A DNA stretch of 64,000 nt from CAVXDY01 sp963760715 (GTDB taxonomy: Bacteria > Actinomycetota > Thermoleophilia > Miltoncostaeales > Miltoncostaeaceae). Shown one piece after another: positions 51,788-60,256 of the stretch (position 1 is its first letter; each line of letters starts with the position of its first letter). The stretch is from NCBI GenBank assembly GCA_963760715.1, contig CAVXDY010000008.1, forward strand, positions 82,953 through 146,952, read 5' to 3'. A model generated the notes under the pieces. It ran no database searches. It was not told the origin of the DNA and saw only the letters and a program-made list of their open reading frames with translations. The position numbers and the translations under genes were made by a program.

Positions 51788-53194
51788 CTACAGGCTGATC
51801 GCGTCCCGGGCGCCGCTGACCTCGTTGGTGAGCTCGGTCACCACGGCCTTGGCGTCGCCGAACACCATCAGCGTCTTCGGGTCGTAGAAGAGCTCGTTCT
51901 CGATGCCCGCGAAGCCCGCGCGCATGCTGCGCTTGACCACGATCACGCACGCGGCCTTGTCGACCTCCAGGATCGGCATCCCGTAGATCGGGCTGCCGGT
52001 GTTGTGGCGCGCGGCGGGGTTCACCACGTCGTTCGCGCCCAGCACCAGCACCACGTCGGTCTGCGGGAAGTCCGGGTTGATCTCGTCCATGTCGAGCAGC
52101 TGGTCGTAGGGCACGTTGGCCTCGGCCAGCAGCACGTTCATGTGGCCCGGCATCCGCCCGGCCACCGGGTGGATGGCGAAGCGCACCTCCACACCCTCCT
52201 TCTCGAGGGCGTCCGCCAGCTCGCGCACCTTGTGCTGCGCCTGCGCCACCGCCATGCCGTACCCGGGAACGATCACCACGCTGCGGGCCATCTTCATGAT
52301 CTCGGCCGCCTCGTCGGGAGCCGCCGAGCGCACCTCGCCGAACTCGCTGGCATCCCCGCCGCCGTCGGTCTCGTCCACGGCCCCGAAGGCTCCGAAGAGC
52401 ACGTTGCGGAACGAGCGGTTCATCGCACGGCACATGATGATCGCCAGGATCAGGCCCGAGGCCCCGTCGAGCGCGCCGGCCACGATCAGCAGCTTGTTGT
52501 TGAGCACCAGGCCCAGCGCGGCGGCCGACAGGCCCGCGTAGCTGTTGAGGAGGGCGATGACCGTGGGCATGTCGGCGCCTCCGATCGGGATGATCAGCAG
52601 CACCCCGAAGGCCAGGCCCAGCACCGCCAGGATCGGGACGATCCAGTAGGCGTTGGGGTTGAACACCAGCACCACCACCAGGATCGCGGCCACGCCGAGG
52701 ATCGAGAAGTTGATGGTGTTCTGGCCCGGGTACAGGATCGGCCGCTGCGGGAGCAGCTCGTGCAGCTTCCCCGACGCCATCAGGCTGCCCGTGAAGACCA
52801 GGAACCCGAGCGTGATCTCGACGCCGAGCACGGCCAGGTCGAACTTCCCGAGGTGGCTCGACTCGAGGTAGTAGTGCGCCGTGCCCACCAGGGCCGCGGC
52901 CAGGCCGCCGAAGGCGTGCGAGAGCGCGATCCGCTGGGGCATGGCGGTCATCGGCACCTTCAGGCCCAGGGGGACGCCGATGGCGGAGCCGATCAGCAGG
53001 GCGACGGCGATGTAGACGTAGCCCTCGCTGGTGTAGCCCGGCAGCAGCAGGGTGGCGATGATCGCGATCCCGAAGCCGAGCTCGCCGGCCAGGAGGCCGC
53101 GGCGGGCGGTGGCGGGGGCCGACATCCACTTCAGCGACAGGGCGAAGCCGATCGCCGCAACGAGGTACATCAGGGAGACGATGTTCTCCCTCAC
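51788..53194 (-). CDS. pntB: NAD(P) transhydrogenase subunit beta
   Basis: A 468-aa membrane subunit with about eight transmembrane helices followed by the NADP-binding domain III. The region VIVPGYGMAVAQAQHKVREL, GRMPGHMNVLLAEANVPYD and VLVLGANDVVNPAARH carries the NADP-binding loops. It makes NADPH from NADH using the proton gradient. GTG at 53194 overlaps the pntAB stop. Third gene of pntAA-pntAB-pntB. Confidence 0.96.
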   Translation of the reverse strand: MRENIVSLMYLVAAIGFALSLKWMSAPATARRGLLAGELGFGIAIIATLLLPGYTSEGYVYIAVALLIGSAIGVPLGLKVPMTAMPQRIALSHAFGGLAAALVGTAHYYLESSHLGKFDLAVLGVEITLGFLVFTGSLMASGKLHELLPQRPILYPGQNTINFSILGVAAILVVVLVFNPNAYWIVPILAVLGLAFGVLLIIPIGGADMPTVIALLNSYAGLSAAALGLVLNNKLLIVAGALDGASGLILAIIMCRAMNRSFRNVLFGAFGAVDETDGGGDASEFGEVRSAAPDEAAEIMKMARSVVIVPGYGMAVAQAQHKVRELADALEKEGVEVRFAIHPVAGRMPGHMNVLLAEANVPYDQLLDMDEINPDFPQTDVVLVLGANDVVNPAARHNTGSPIYGMPILEVDKAACVIVVKRSMRAGFAGIENELFYDPKTLMVFGDAKAVVTELTNEVSGARDAISL

Positions 53195-53520
53195 GGGGAC
53201 GCCTCCGTCTCCGCCTCTGCGCGCGGCTTGGCCGGCTCGCGCTTCTTGAACATCCTCAGCATCTTGTCGGTGATCAGGAACCCGCCGACCACGTTGATCG
53301 TGGAGGCCACCACCGCCACGAAGCCGAGGATGATCGAGTAGGTCGTCGCGGCCTGGCCCAGGATGACCAGCGATCCCACCAGCGCGATGGCCGACAGCGC
53401 GTTGGTGAGCGCCATCAGGGGCGTGTGCAGCAGCTTCGGCACTCGGCGGATGCACTCGAAGCCGAGGAAGCCCGCCAGAGCGAAGATGAACAGGTTGGTG
53501 ATGATCAGGTCGCCGCTCAC
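53191..53520 (-). CDS. pntAB: NAD(P) transhydrogenase subunit alpha part 2 (membrane)
   Basis: A 109-aa subunit with three transmembrane helices (IITNLFIFALAGFLGFECI, SAIALVGSLVILGQAATTYS, SIILGFVAVVASTINVVGG). It corresponds to the membrane part of the alpha chain that is fused in E. coli PntA but separate in many bacteria. GTG start overlaps the pntAA stop, and its stop overlaps the pntB start. The C-terminal tail is Glu/Ala-rich. Confidence 0.95.
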   Translation of the reverse strand: MSGDLIITNLFIFALAGFLGFECIRRVPKLLHTPLMALTNALSAIALVGSLVILGQAATTYSIILGFVAVVASTINVVGGFLITDKMLRMFKKREPAKPRAEAETEASP

Positions 53521-54698
53521 GAGGTCACCCCCTCCCTCGTGTCGAGCGCGTCGAGCGCCTTGCGGACCCCCACGTGCACGATCTCCCCGCCCCGGGCCAC
53601 CGTCGTGTCCTGGATCACATCGTCGTCGCGGTCGGCCGCGACCGCGCCGTCCTGGATCAGGTGCCCCAGGAAGTTCGCCATGTTCTTGGCGTACATCAGG
53701 CTGGCGTGGTGGGGCGCGCTCGAGGGCAGGTTGACCGGGCCGATGATGCTGACGCCGCCCGCCATCACGGTGGCCCCGGCCTCGGTCAGCTCGCAGTTGC
53801 CCCCCTGCTCGGCCGCCAGGTCCACGAGGACGGACCCCGGGGGCATCGCGGCCACCATCGCGGCGGTCACCAGCGTGGGTGCCCTGGCGCCCTGCACCTG
53901 GGCGGTCGTGATGACCACGTCGCTGGCGGAGAGCGTCTTCGTCATGGCCTCGCGCTGCTTGGCCAGCACCTCGTCGGCCATCGCGCTGGCGTAGGCGCCC
54001 GACCCGTCGCCCTGGCCGGTGTCGAGGTCGATCTCCAGGAAGCGGGCGCCCAGGCTGAGCACCTCCTCCTTCACGGCCGGCCGCACGTCGTAGGCCTCCA
54101 CCACGGCGCCCAGCCGGCGCGCGGTGGCGATGGCCGACAGGCCCGCGACCCCGGCTCCGATGATGAAGACCTTGGAGGGGGGAACCGTCCCGGCCGCCGT
54201 CGTCATGAGCGGGAACATCTTGGGCAGCGCCTCGGCCGCCAGGATCACGGCCTTGTAGCCGGCGACCACGGCCTGCGACGACAGCACGTCCATCGACTGG
54301 GCCCGGCTGGTGCGCGGCACCAGCTCGAGGGAGAAGAGGGTCGCCCCGCGGGCGGCGATCGCCGCCGCCACCTCCGGCGCGGCCATGGGCGCGGCCATCC
54401 CCACCACCGCCTGCCCGGAGCGCAGAAGCGCCAGGTCGGGGCTGGCCGGGTCGGCGCTCATCACCCGCACCATCGCCACCACGTCGGCCCCGAGCGCGTC
54501 CTCGCGGGAGCCGATCGTCGCGCCCTTGTCGGCGTAGGCCGCGTCGGGGAAGCCCGACGCCTCCCCCGCTCCCGACTCGATCACCACCCGCGCGCCCAGC
54601 TTGAGCAGGGAGGGCACCACGGCGGGGGTCAGCGCTACTCGCCGCTCTCCCGCGAGGGTCTCGGCCGGCGCACCGACCGACAGCGTCGTGTCGCTCAC
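53517..54698 (-). CDS. pntAA: NAD(P) transhydrogenase subunit alpha part 1 (NAD-binding)
   Basis: A 393-aa soluble NAD-binding subunit related to alanine dehydrogenase. GERRVALTPAVVPSLLKLGA opens it, SRAQSMDVLSSQAVVAGYKA is family-specific, and KVFIIGAGVAGLSAIATARR is the NAD fold. GTG at 54698 has no Shine-Dalgarno, but TAGGGT (54705-54710, complement) lies 6 nt upstream, so the operon mRNA may be leaderless. Confidence 0.96.
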   Translation of the reverse strand: MSDTTLSVGAPAETLAGERRVALTPAVVPSLLKLGARVVIESGAGEASGFPDAAYADKGATIGSREDALGADVVAMVRVMSADPASPDLALLRSGQAVVGMAAPMAAPEVAAAIAARGATLFSLELVPRTSRAQSMDVLSSQAVVAGYKAVILAAEALPKMFPLMTTAAGTVPPSKVFIIGAGVAGLSAIATARRLGAVVEAYDVRPAVKEEVLSLGARFLEIDLDTGQGDGSGAYASAMADEVLAKQREAMTKTLSASDVVITTAQVQGARAPTLVTAAMVAAMPPGSVLVDLAAEQGGNCELTEAGATVMAGGVSIIGPVNLPSSAPHHASLMYAKNMANFLGHLIQDGAVAADRDDDVIQDTTVARGGEIVHVGVRKALDALDTREGVTS

Positions 54699-54839
54699 GC
54701 GGGGACCCTATACGGGGACGCCGGGAACGACGCCGGACGGCGCCGGGCGGAAGCCCGGTGGTGGCGGACGGTGGGCAATGGTCGATCCCGGGAAGGGTGA
54801 CGGGGGGTGAGGGTGTTTACCCCACCTGGCCGCGATGAG

Positions 54840-55385
54840 TCAACGCGGACCCGCCGCCATCTCCGCCAGCCTGGCCACCGTGCGCAGGTTGCGCATCGTC
54901 ACCACCAGGTCGCTGCGGGGCGCCCCCGCGGCGGCCGCGAGCTTGCTGCGCCCGAAGCCGTCGGGACAGTTGATGAAGACGTGGCCGGCGGCCCTCCTCA
55001 CGTCCTCCGAGGCCGCCGCCCGGCCGGCGAGCCGCTCGATCTCGGCCTTCGTCGGCGGCCGCGAGGCGAACAGCACCCCGACCCGCGCCGGGTCCGCGCC
55101 GGGAAACGGGTTGGCGGCCAGAACCTTCGCGATCTGCGCGCCGGTCCTGACCACCACGGGCACGTTCAGCCCGAACCCGTCGCGGATCGCGTTGTGCACG
55201 GCCGCCCCGACCGCCTCGGCGCCGCCCGTCACGGTTCCGGGAGAGACGACCACGTTGCCGCTCTGCACGTAGGTGGCCACGTCCTCCAGGCCCGCCTCGG
55301 CCAGCAGCTCCCGCAGGCGCGGCATCGGCACCTTGCCGGTGCCGCCCACGTTGACCGCGCGCAGGAGGACGACGTACCGGGTCAT
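54840..55385 (-). CDS. DUF1697 family protein
   Basis: A 181-aa DUF1697 protein: YVVLLRAVNVGGTGKVPMPR and DVATYVQSGNVVV are the family hallmark, with VTMRNLRTVARLAEMA near the end. The function is unknown; fold resembles a ferredoxin-like tandem. ATG at 55385 follows TAGAGT (55393-55398, complement) by 7 nt, a leaderless candidate. Divergent from a secreted protein gene. Confidence 0.92.
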   Translation of the reverse strand: MTRYVVLLRAVNVGGTGKVPMPRLRELLAEAGLEDVATYVQSGNVVVSPGTVTGGAEAVGAAVHNAIRDGFGLNVPVVVRTGAQIAKVLAANPFPGADPARVGVLFASRPPTKAEIERLAGRAAASEDVRRAAGHVFINCPDGFGRSKLAAAAGAPRSDLVVTMRNLRTVARLAEMAAGPR

Positions 55386-55460
55386 CGACGCGACTCTACC
55401 CCGGCTTGCACCGGACCCCCATCTCCCGGAAGATGCGGTCCCGATCTTGAGGAAACCTGC

Positions 55461-56561
55461 GTGAAACGCCTCGGGCGGCTGGTTCTCGTGGGCCTGGTGG
55501 GCGTCGCGGCGCTCGCCACGGCGGGCACCGCGGCGGCGCTGCCGGCGAATCCCTGGACGGGCACGTGGCAGACCAACGACGGGAGCCTCCTCACCGTCAC
55601 CCAGACCGGTACGCAGATCAGCGGCACGCAGCTCTGCCCCGGAACGACCTCGCTGCCCGGGATCAACATCACCGGCACCGCGTCCGCCGACAGCAGGAAG
55701 GCGAACTTCGCCTACGGGAGCTCGGTCTGCACCGGGGTCGGCGGCAACTTCGTGGGCACGATGGCCGACGACGCAAAGCGCGTTGACGGCAGCGGCGTGA
55801 CCCAGTACGGCACCGGGTTCACCTTCTTCTGGCTCTACCAGAGCGGCGGGACCGAGCCGCGGGCGACCCCGCCCCCGCCGGCGCGCTGCGCGGGCGGTCC
55901 GTGGTCCGGCCTGTGGACCGCCCGGGGCTCGAGCGTCTTCTCGTTCGCCCAGAGCGGCAACCAGCTCTCCGGGACGCTCGTGGACGAGGCCGAGACGATC
56001 AGCGGAACGATCTCCGGCACCACCGCGAACGCCACCTTCCGGATACCCGAGGGGACCGGGACCTTCCGGCTGACGCTGGCGCCCGACGGGAACTCGTTCA
56101 CCGCAACCGGGACCACCACCACGGGCAAGCCGTTCGGCCCCAACACGTCCACCTTCATCGGGTGCTCGCAGGGGCTCGCCGGGGTCGACCTGCGCAACGC
56201 GATCCCGGCGCCCCAGACGCTGCAGGGCGGTCCCACGACGATCGTCGCGCCGGGCACCGTCTCGCTGACGTCGCTCACCCGGTCCAAGTGCGTGCTGGTG
56301 AAGGTGGCGAGCTCCCGGCCGGCGCGGATCCTCGTCTCGATCTTCAGCGGGCGGCGCAGCATCCGCCTGTTCGGGCAGAAGCGCGTCGTCTTCACCGTCC
56401 CGGGCCGGCAGCGGGTCTGCATCCCGGTGCCCTTCCGCGCCCACACCTTCAACCTGCGGACGCGGCTGAACGTGGCCCTCGGCTACGTCGTGGGCGCAAC
56501 ACCGAAGCCCGGCGAGAGGAAGCCCAAGCCGGTGATCCGGCGCATCAAGCTCGTCCCGTAG
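55461..56561 (+). CDS. Secreted hypothetical protein, 366 aa
   Basis: Begins with a Sec signal (KRLGRLVLVGLVGVAALATA, cleavage near AAALPANP). Two similar beta-rich modules follow: NPWTGTWQTNDGSLLTVTQT with GTQISGTQ, and GPWSGLWTARGSSVFSFAQS with GNQLSGTL, so an internal duplication is visible. The C-terminal 100 residues are basic (IFSGRRSIRLFGQKRVVF). No enzyme motif is recognised. GTG at 55461 has GAGGA upstream. It precedes the cox genes but is separated by 125 bp. Confidence 0.8.
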   Translation: MKRLGRLVLVGLVGVAALATAGTAAALPANPWTGTWQTNDGSLLTVTQTGTQISGTQLCPGTTSLPGINITGTASADSRKANFAYGSSVCTGVGGNFVGTMADDAKRVDGSGVTQYGTGFTFFWLYQSGGTEPRATPPPPARCAGGPWSGLWTARGSSVFSFAQSGNQLSGTLVDEAETISGTISGTTANATFRIPEGTGTFRLTLAPDGNSFTATGTTTTGKPFGPNTSTFIGCSQGLAGVDLRNAIPAPQTLQGGPTTIVAPGTVSLTSLTRSKCVLVKVASSRPARILVSIFSGRRSIRLFGQKRVVFTVPGRQRVCIPVPFRAHTFNLRTRLNVALGYVVGATPKPGERKPKPVIRRIKLVP

Positions 56562-56686
56562 CGCGACCGCGGCCCCGGCCGGGGTCGGCGCCTGCACCGG
56601 ATCTTGCGGATCCCCCGCAGGCCGGGCGGTATCTCCCGAGCGCCGAGCGCGGGCTTTCCCCTTGCGGGAGCCCCCCCGGGGGCCGT

Positions 56687-57232
56687 ATGAACACCCGCAT
56701 GAACCCGACCGCCCTCACCATCGCCATCGCGTACGGGGCGGTGGTCGTCATCGCGGTGGTCGCGATCCTGATCGTCTGGCGCTCGACCCACTCGTTCGAG
56801 TCGCCCCGGAAGGACACCACGGACACGGCGCGGCTGGCGCACGGAGAGAAGGGCTGGTTCATCTTCGCCGTGATCGCCCTCGGGGTGCTGCTGCTGACGA
56901 CCCTCGCCTTCATCCCGTACGGCGACAACGCGGCGGCCACGGGCCAGCAGGAGGTGACGGCGGAGGGGCAGCAGTTCGCCTGGATCGTGACCCCCAGCAC
57001 CATCAGGGCGGGCGTCCCGGTGCGCTTCACGGTGACGGCCAAGGACGTGAACCACGGCTTCGCCGTCTACAACGACGACAACGTCCTGCTCTTCCAGATC
57101 CAGGCGGTGCCCGGCAGCACCAGCCACATCGTCTACACGTTCAAGACGCCGGGCCGGTACCAGGTGGTCTGCCTCGAGTTCTGCGGCATCAACCACGACA
57201 AGATGGTCGGCCCGTTCCTGGTGCGCGAGTGA
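56687..57232 (+). CDS. coxB: Cytochrome c oxidase subunit II (CuA)
   Basis: A 181-aa subunit with two N-terminal transmembrane helices (TIAIAYGAVVVIAVVAILIV and FIFAVIALGVLLLTTLAFI) and a CuA cupredoxin domain. The CuA ligands are VNHGFAVYN (His) and CLEFCGINHDKM (Cys, Cys, His, Met). Its short length fits B-family (ba3-like) oxidases. ATG at 56687. The stop overlaps the coxA start (GTGA). Confidence 0.94.
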   Translation: MNTRMNPTALTIAIAYGAVVVIAVVAILIVWRSTHSFESPRKDTTDTARLAHGEKGWFIFAVIALGVLLLTTLAFIPYGDNAAATGQQEVTAEGQQFAWIVTPSTIRAGVPVRFTVTAKDVNHGFAVYNDDNVLLFQIQAVPGSTSHIVYTFKTPGRYQVVCLEFCGINHDKMVGPFLVRE

Positions 57233-59193
57233 GCGGGGAGAGCGCCCAGTTGGACTACACCCCGGTGGATCCGGAGGCGCGCGCCGTCGCGCGCTCCCTG
57301 ACCCTCTGGTACGTCCTCGCGTCCACCGCCATCTTCCTGGTGGCCGGCCTCCTCGGCGCGGCCCTGCGCCAGAGCCAGGCCGACATCGTCCGCCTGGGGG
57401 ACAACACGTTCTACGCGGTCATGACGGCCCACGGCCTCGGGGCCTTCGTCGGCTGGGCCGCGTTCGCGGTGATGGGCTTCGCGTGGTGGGTCCTGGCCGA
57501 GGTCGGGTACCCGATCGGGCGCCTCGGCGCCGCGCTGGCGCGCGCTGTCTGGTGGCTCATGGTGGTCGGCGTCGGCGGCGTGGTGGTGACGACGCTGGTC
57601 TTCGGGTTCGCCGGCTCGTGGGTGTTCCTCTACCCGCTGCCGTTCCACTCCGCGGGCCAGTGGGGCGACTGGGTGACCGCGGTCTTCGCGGCCTCGGTGC
57701 TGCTGGTCGGCCTCGCGATCATCGTCTGGTGCGTCGCGATCATCGTGGTGGTGACGGGGCCCGGCCTCGGGTCGGACCGCTCGGGCCCCAACCGCCTGGG
57801 GGCCGCGATGGGCCTCGGCATCATCTGGCCGAAGCGCTTCGTCAGCGCGAAGCCGGTGCCCTACCCGGTCATCCCGCTCACGGTGATCGCCATCGACATG
57901 ATCATCGCCACGCTCCCGCTCGCGGTGCTGCTGGTGGAGATGATCATCCAGTCGTTCGCGCCGAGCGTGTCGGTGGATCCGTTGCTGGCCAAGAACGTGC
58001 TCTGGTGGTTCGGCCACCCGGTCGTCTACCTCCTGCTCTTCCCGGCGGTCGCGATCTACTACCTGCTGGTGCCGCGCTACGCCCAGCGTCCGCTGGTGGC
58101 CGGAAACATCATCGCCATCGGCTGGACGATCGCCGTCATCGCCAACGTGACCGTCTGGGCGCACCACCTGTACCTGGACTACCCGGACGGGATCCAGGCG
58201 GCCATCAACACCGGGATGGAGCCGCTCACCTTCGCGCTCACGATCGTGTCGGCGCTCAGCCTCTACAGCCTTTTCTTCACCATCTACCGGTCGCGCTGGA
58301 CCTGGACCGCCGGCAGCACCGCGCTCTTCCTCGGCCTGGTGAGCTGGCTGCTGGCCGGGCTGTCGGGGGTGGTCAACGCGACGATCGCGTGGGACAGCTT
58401 CGTGCACAACACGCTGTGGATCGTGGGCCACTTCCACCACATGGCGCTGCTCAACATCGGCATCGTGATCTTCGGCGCGCTCTACGCCTTCCTGCCGGAT
58501 CTCCTCGGGCGTCCGCTCTACAGCGACCGGATGGGGATGTGGCACATCTGGATCACCTTCTTCGCGGCGACCGCCATCAGCGTCATCTGGATCATCCAGG
58601 GGCTCGAGGGCGCCCCGCGGCGCTTCGCGGTGCTGCCGGGCCAATACGACCAGATGACCGACGCCTCGATCCCGCTCGTCGTCGTGCTCGCGCTCGCGCA
58701 GCTGCTCCTGGTCTGGAACGTGGTCCAGACGATGCGCGGGCGCACCAGCGCGGGCACGCAGCGGATCACGCTCGGGGTCGCGAAGCCGCGCTACACCAGC
58801 CCCAGCCTGCAGGGCTTCGTCATGGTCATGACGCTCATCGCCCTCTCCGGACTCGCCGCCGCGGGATGGGCGATCGGCAGCGTCAACCAGGACGAGGCGG
58901 CGGCGGCCTTCCTGCCGCCGGTCCAGCAGTCGGCCGGCACGGGCCCCAACGCCGCCGGACGCGAGGTCTTCGTGAGCTCGGGCTGCGGGGGCTGCCACAC
59001 GCTCGCCGCCGCCGCGGCCACCGGCGCCGTCGGTCCCAACCTCGACCAGGCGAAGCCGAGCAAGGACCTGGTCGTCGCCCGGGTCACCAACGGCCGGGGC
59101 ACGATGCCGGCCTTCGGCGCGCAGCTGACCCCGGATCAGATCGAGGCGGTGGCCGAGTTCGTCTCGGCGTCGGCCGGAACATCGGGGCCGTGA
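57229..59193 (+). CDS. coxA: Cytochrome c oxidase subunit I fused to cytochrome c
   Basis: A 654-aa haem-copper oxidase subunit. The haem a His is in MTAHGLGAFVGW; the CuB His and crosslinked Tyr in WWFGHPVVYLLLF (H-P-V-V-Y spacing); HHLYLD supplies two more CuB His; HFHHMALLN supplies haem ligands. A C-terminal cytochrome c domain follows (GCGGCHTL near residue 585, Met in GTMPAFGAQL). The catalytic part resembles the B family. Electrons may enter directly through the fused domain. Confidence 0.94.
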   Translation: MSGESAQLDYTPVDPEARAVARSLTLWYVLASTAIFLVAGLLGAALRQSQADIVRLGDNTFYAVMTAHGLGAFVGWAAFAVMGFAWWVLAEVGYPIGRLGAALARAVWWLMVVGVGGVVVTTLVFGFAGSWVFLYPLPFHSAGQWGDWVTAVFAASVLLVGLAIIVWCVAIIVVVTGPGLGSDRSGPNRLGAAMGLGIIWPKRFVSAKPVPYPVIPLTVIAIDMIIATLPLAVLLVEMIIQSFAPSVSVDPLLAKNVLWWFGHPVVYLLLFPAVAIYYLLVPRYAQRPLVAGNIIAIGWTIAVIANVTVWAHHLYLDYPDGIQAAINTGMEPLTFALTIVSALSLYSLFFTIYRSRWTWTAGSTALFLGLVSWLLAGLSGVVNATIAWDSFVHNTLWIVGHFHHMALLNIGIVIFGALYAFLPDLLGRPLYSDRMGMWHIWITFFAATAISVIWIIQGLEGAPRRFAVLPGQYDQMTDASIPLVVVLALAQLLLVWNVVQTMRGRTSAGTQRITLGVAKPRYTSPSLQGFVMVMTLIALSGLAAAGWAIGSVNQDEAAAAFLPPVQQSAGTGPNAAGREVFVSSGCGGCHTLAAAAATGAVGPNLDQAKPSKDLVVARVTNGRGTMPAFGAQLTPDQIEAVAEFVSASAGTSGP

Positions 59194-59203
59194 GCCGCCG
59201 CCG

Positions 59204-60061
59204 GTGATGCTGGCGGCTCACGTCGTGAGCGGGGAGGGAAGCCCCTGGAGCGCGTGGGGGACGGATCCGCTCGTGCTGATGGGGGTGGCGGTGGCCGCCC
59301 TGCTCTACGGCGCCGGGTGGTGGCGGCTGCGCGACCGCGGACGGCCCGACCTGGCCGGCCTGCCGCGCGCGGCCTGCTTCGCCGCGGGCCTCGCGGTCAT
59401 CGCGCTGGCGCTGCTCTCGCCGCTCGACCACGTCGGCGAGGAGTACCTGCTGTCGGTCCACATGACCCAGCACATGCTGATCGGCGATGTCGGACCGCTG
59501 CTGCTCACCCTGGGCGTGGCGGGGCCGCTCGCGCTGTTCGTCGTGCCCCGCCCGGCCCTGCGCGCCCTGGCGCGCCCGCGCCCGCGCGCGGTGCTCCGGG
59601 TGCTCGGACGCCCGTGGGTGGCGTTCGCCGCCTGGTCCGCCGTGATGTGCGGCTGGCATGTCCCCGCCGCCTACGACTACGCGCTCGCCCACCCATGGGC
59701 TCACTACGCCGAGCACCTGACCATGATCGTCGCGGGCCTGGCCGTGTGGATGCACATCCTGGGGATCCTCCCGCGCATCCGCATGAGCCACGCGCGGCGC
59801 GCGGCCTACGCGCTCGGGCTGCTCGCGGTCAACATGGTCGTGTCCGAGGTCCTCTTCCTCCACGGCCCGCTCTACTCGGTGTACATCGAGCAGCCCGACC
59901 GCCTCCTCGGCCTGTCGCCGACCGCCGACCAGACCCGCGCCGCGCTCATCATGACCGCCGAGCAGATGCTCACCCTCCTCACGGCCGCCACGCTGCTCCT
60001 GTGGACCCACGTCGACCGCGCGGTCGCCGAGCGCGACGCCGGCTCCGTCGCCGCGCCTTGA
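59204..60061 (+). CDS. ctaG: CtaG-type cytochrome c oxidase assembly protein
   Basis: A 285-aa polytopic membrane protein of the caa3_CtaG family, needed for copper-centre assembly. HMTQHMLIGDVGPLLLTLG, CGWHVPAAYDYALAHPWAHY and AEHLTMIVAGLAVWMHIL carry conserved His-rich motifs. GTG at 59204 or ATG at 59207; no Shine-Dalgarno. It closes the coxB-coxA-ctaG operon. Confidence 0.92.
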   Translation: MMLAAHVVSGEGSPWSAWGTDPLVLMGVAVAALLYGAGWWRLRDRGRPDLAGLPRAACFAAGLAVIALALLSPLDHVGEEYLLSVHMTQHMLIGDVGPLLLTLGVAGPLALFVVPRPALRALARPRPRAVLRVLGRPWVAFAAWSAVMCGWHVPAAYDYALAHPWAHYAEHLTMIVAGLAVWMHILGILPRIRMSHARRAAYALGLLAVNMVVSEVLFLHGPLYSVYIEQPDRLLGLSPTADQTRAALIMTAEQMLTLLTAATLLLWTHVDRAVAERDAGSVAAP

Positions 60062-60066
60062 CGCAC

Positions 60067-60092
60067 GAAAGCCCCGCGATTGCAGGGCTTTC
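60067..60092. terminator. Hairpin terminator between ctaG and tRNA-Ala
   Basis: GAAAGCCC (60067-60074) and GGGCTTTC (60085-60092) form a perfect 8-bp stem with a 10-nt loop. On the minus strand the stem ends in a short T-run, so it can stop tRNA-Ala transcription; it may also serve ctaG. Confidence 0.7.
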
Positions 60093-60099
60093 CATGAGG

Positions 60100-60172
60100 T
60101 GGAGCATAGCGGATTCGAACCGCTGACCTCCTGGGTGCGATCCAGGCGCTCTCCCAACTGAGCTAATGCCCC
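60100..60172 (-). tRNA. tRNA-Ala (anticodon CGC)
   Basis: Acceptor GGGGCAT pairs with ATGCTCC (one G-U pair). The anticodon stem CCTGG/CCAGG encloses loop ATCGCAC, giving anticodon CGC for GCG codons. T-loop GGTTCGAATCC is present. Discriminator is A at 60100; CCA is not encoded. Confidence 0.95.
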
Positions 60173-60242
60173 GGGTCGCGGCCAACTGTACCGCGCGTCC
60201 GCAACATCGTCACGACGGCGTGCCCGGCCCCCGTGACGGGGA

Positions 60243-60248
60243 TAGGGT
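60243..60248 (+). promoter_or_regulatory. -10 box of leaderless PHP phosphatase transcript
   Basis: TAGGGT lies 8 nt before GTG at 60257 and no ribosome binding site is possible between a start there and the codon. Likely leaderless. Confidence 0.5.
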
Positions 60249-60256
60249 GGCCTCCG

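Noticed and set aside
50225..53341. Plus-strand frame of about 1040 codons
   Set aside because: Shadow of the ETF oxidoreductase and pnt genes; His/Arg/Asp-rich noise.
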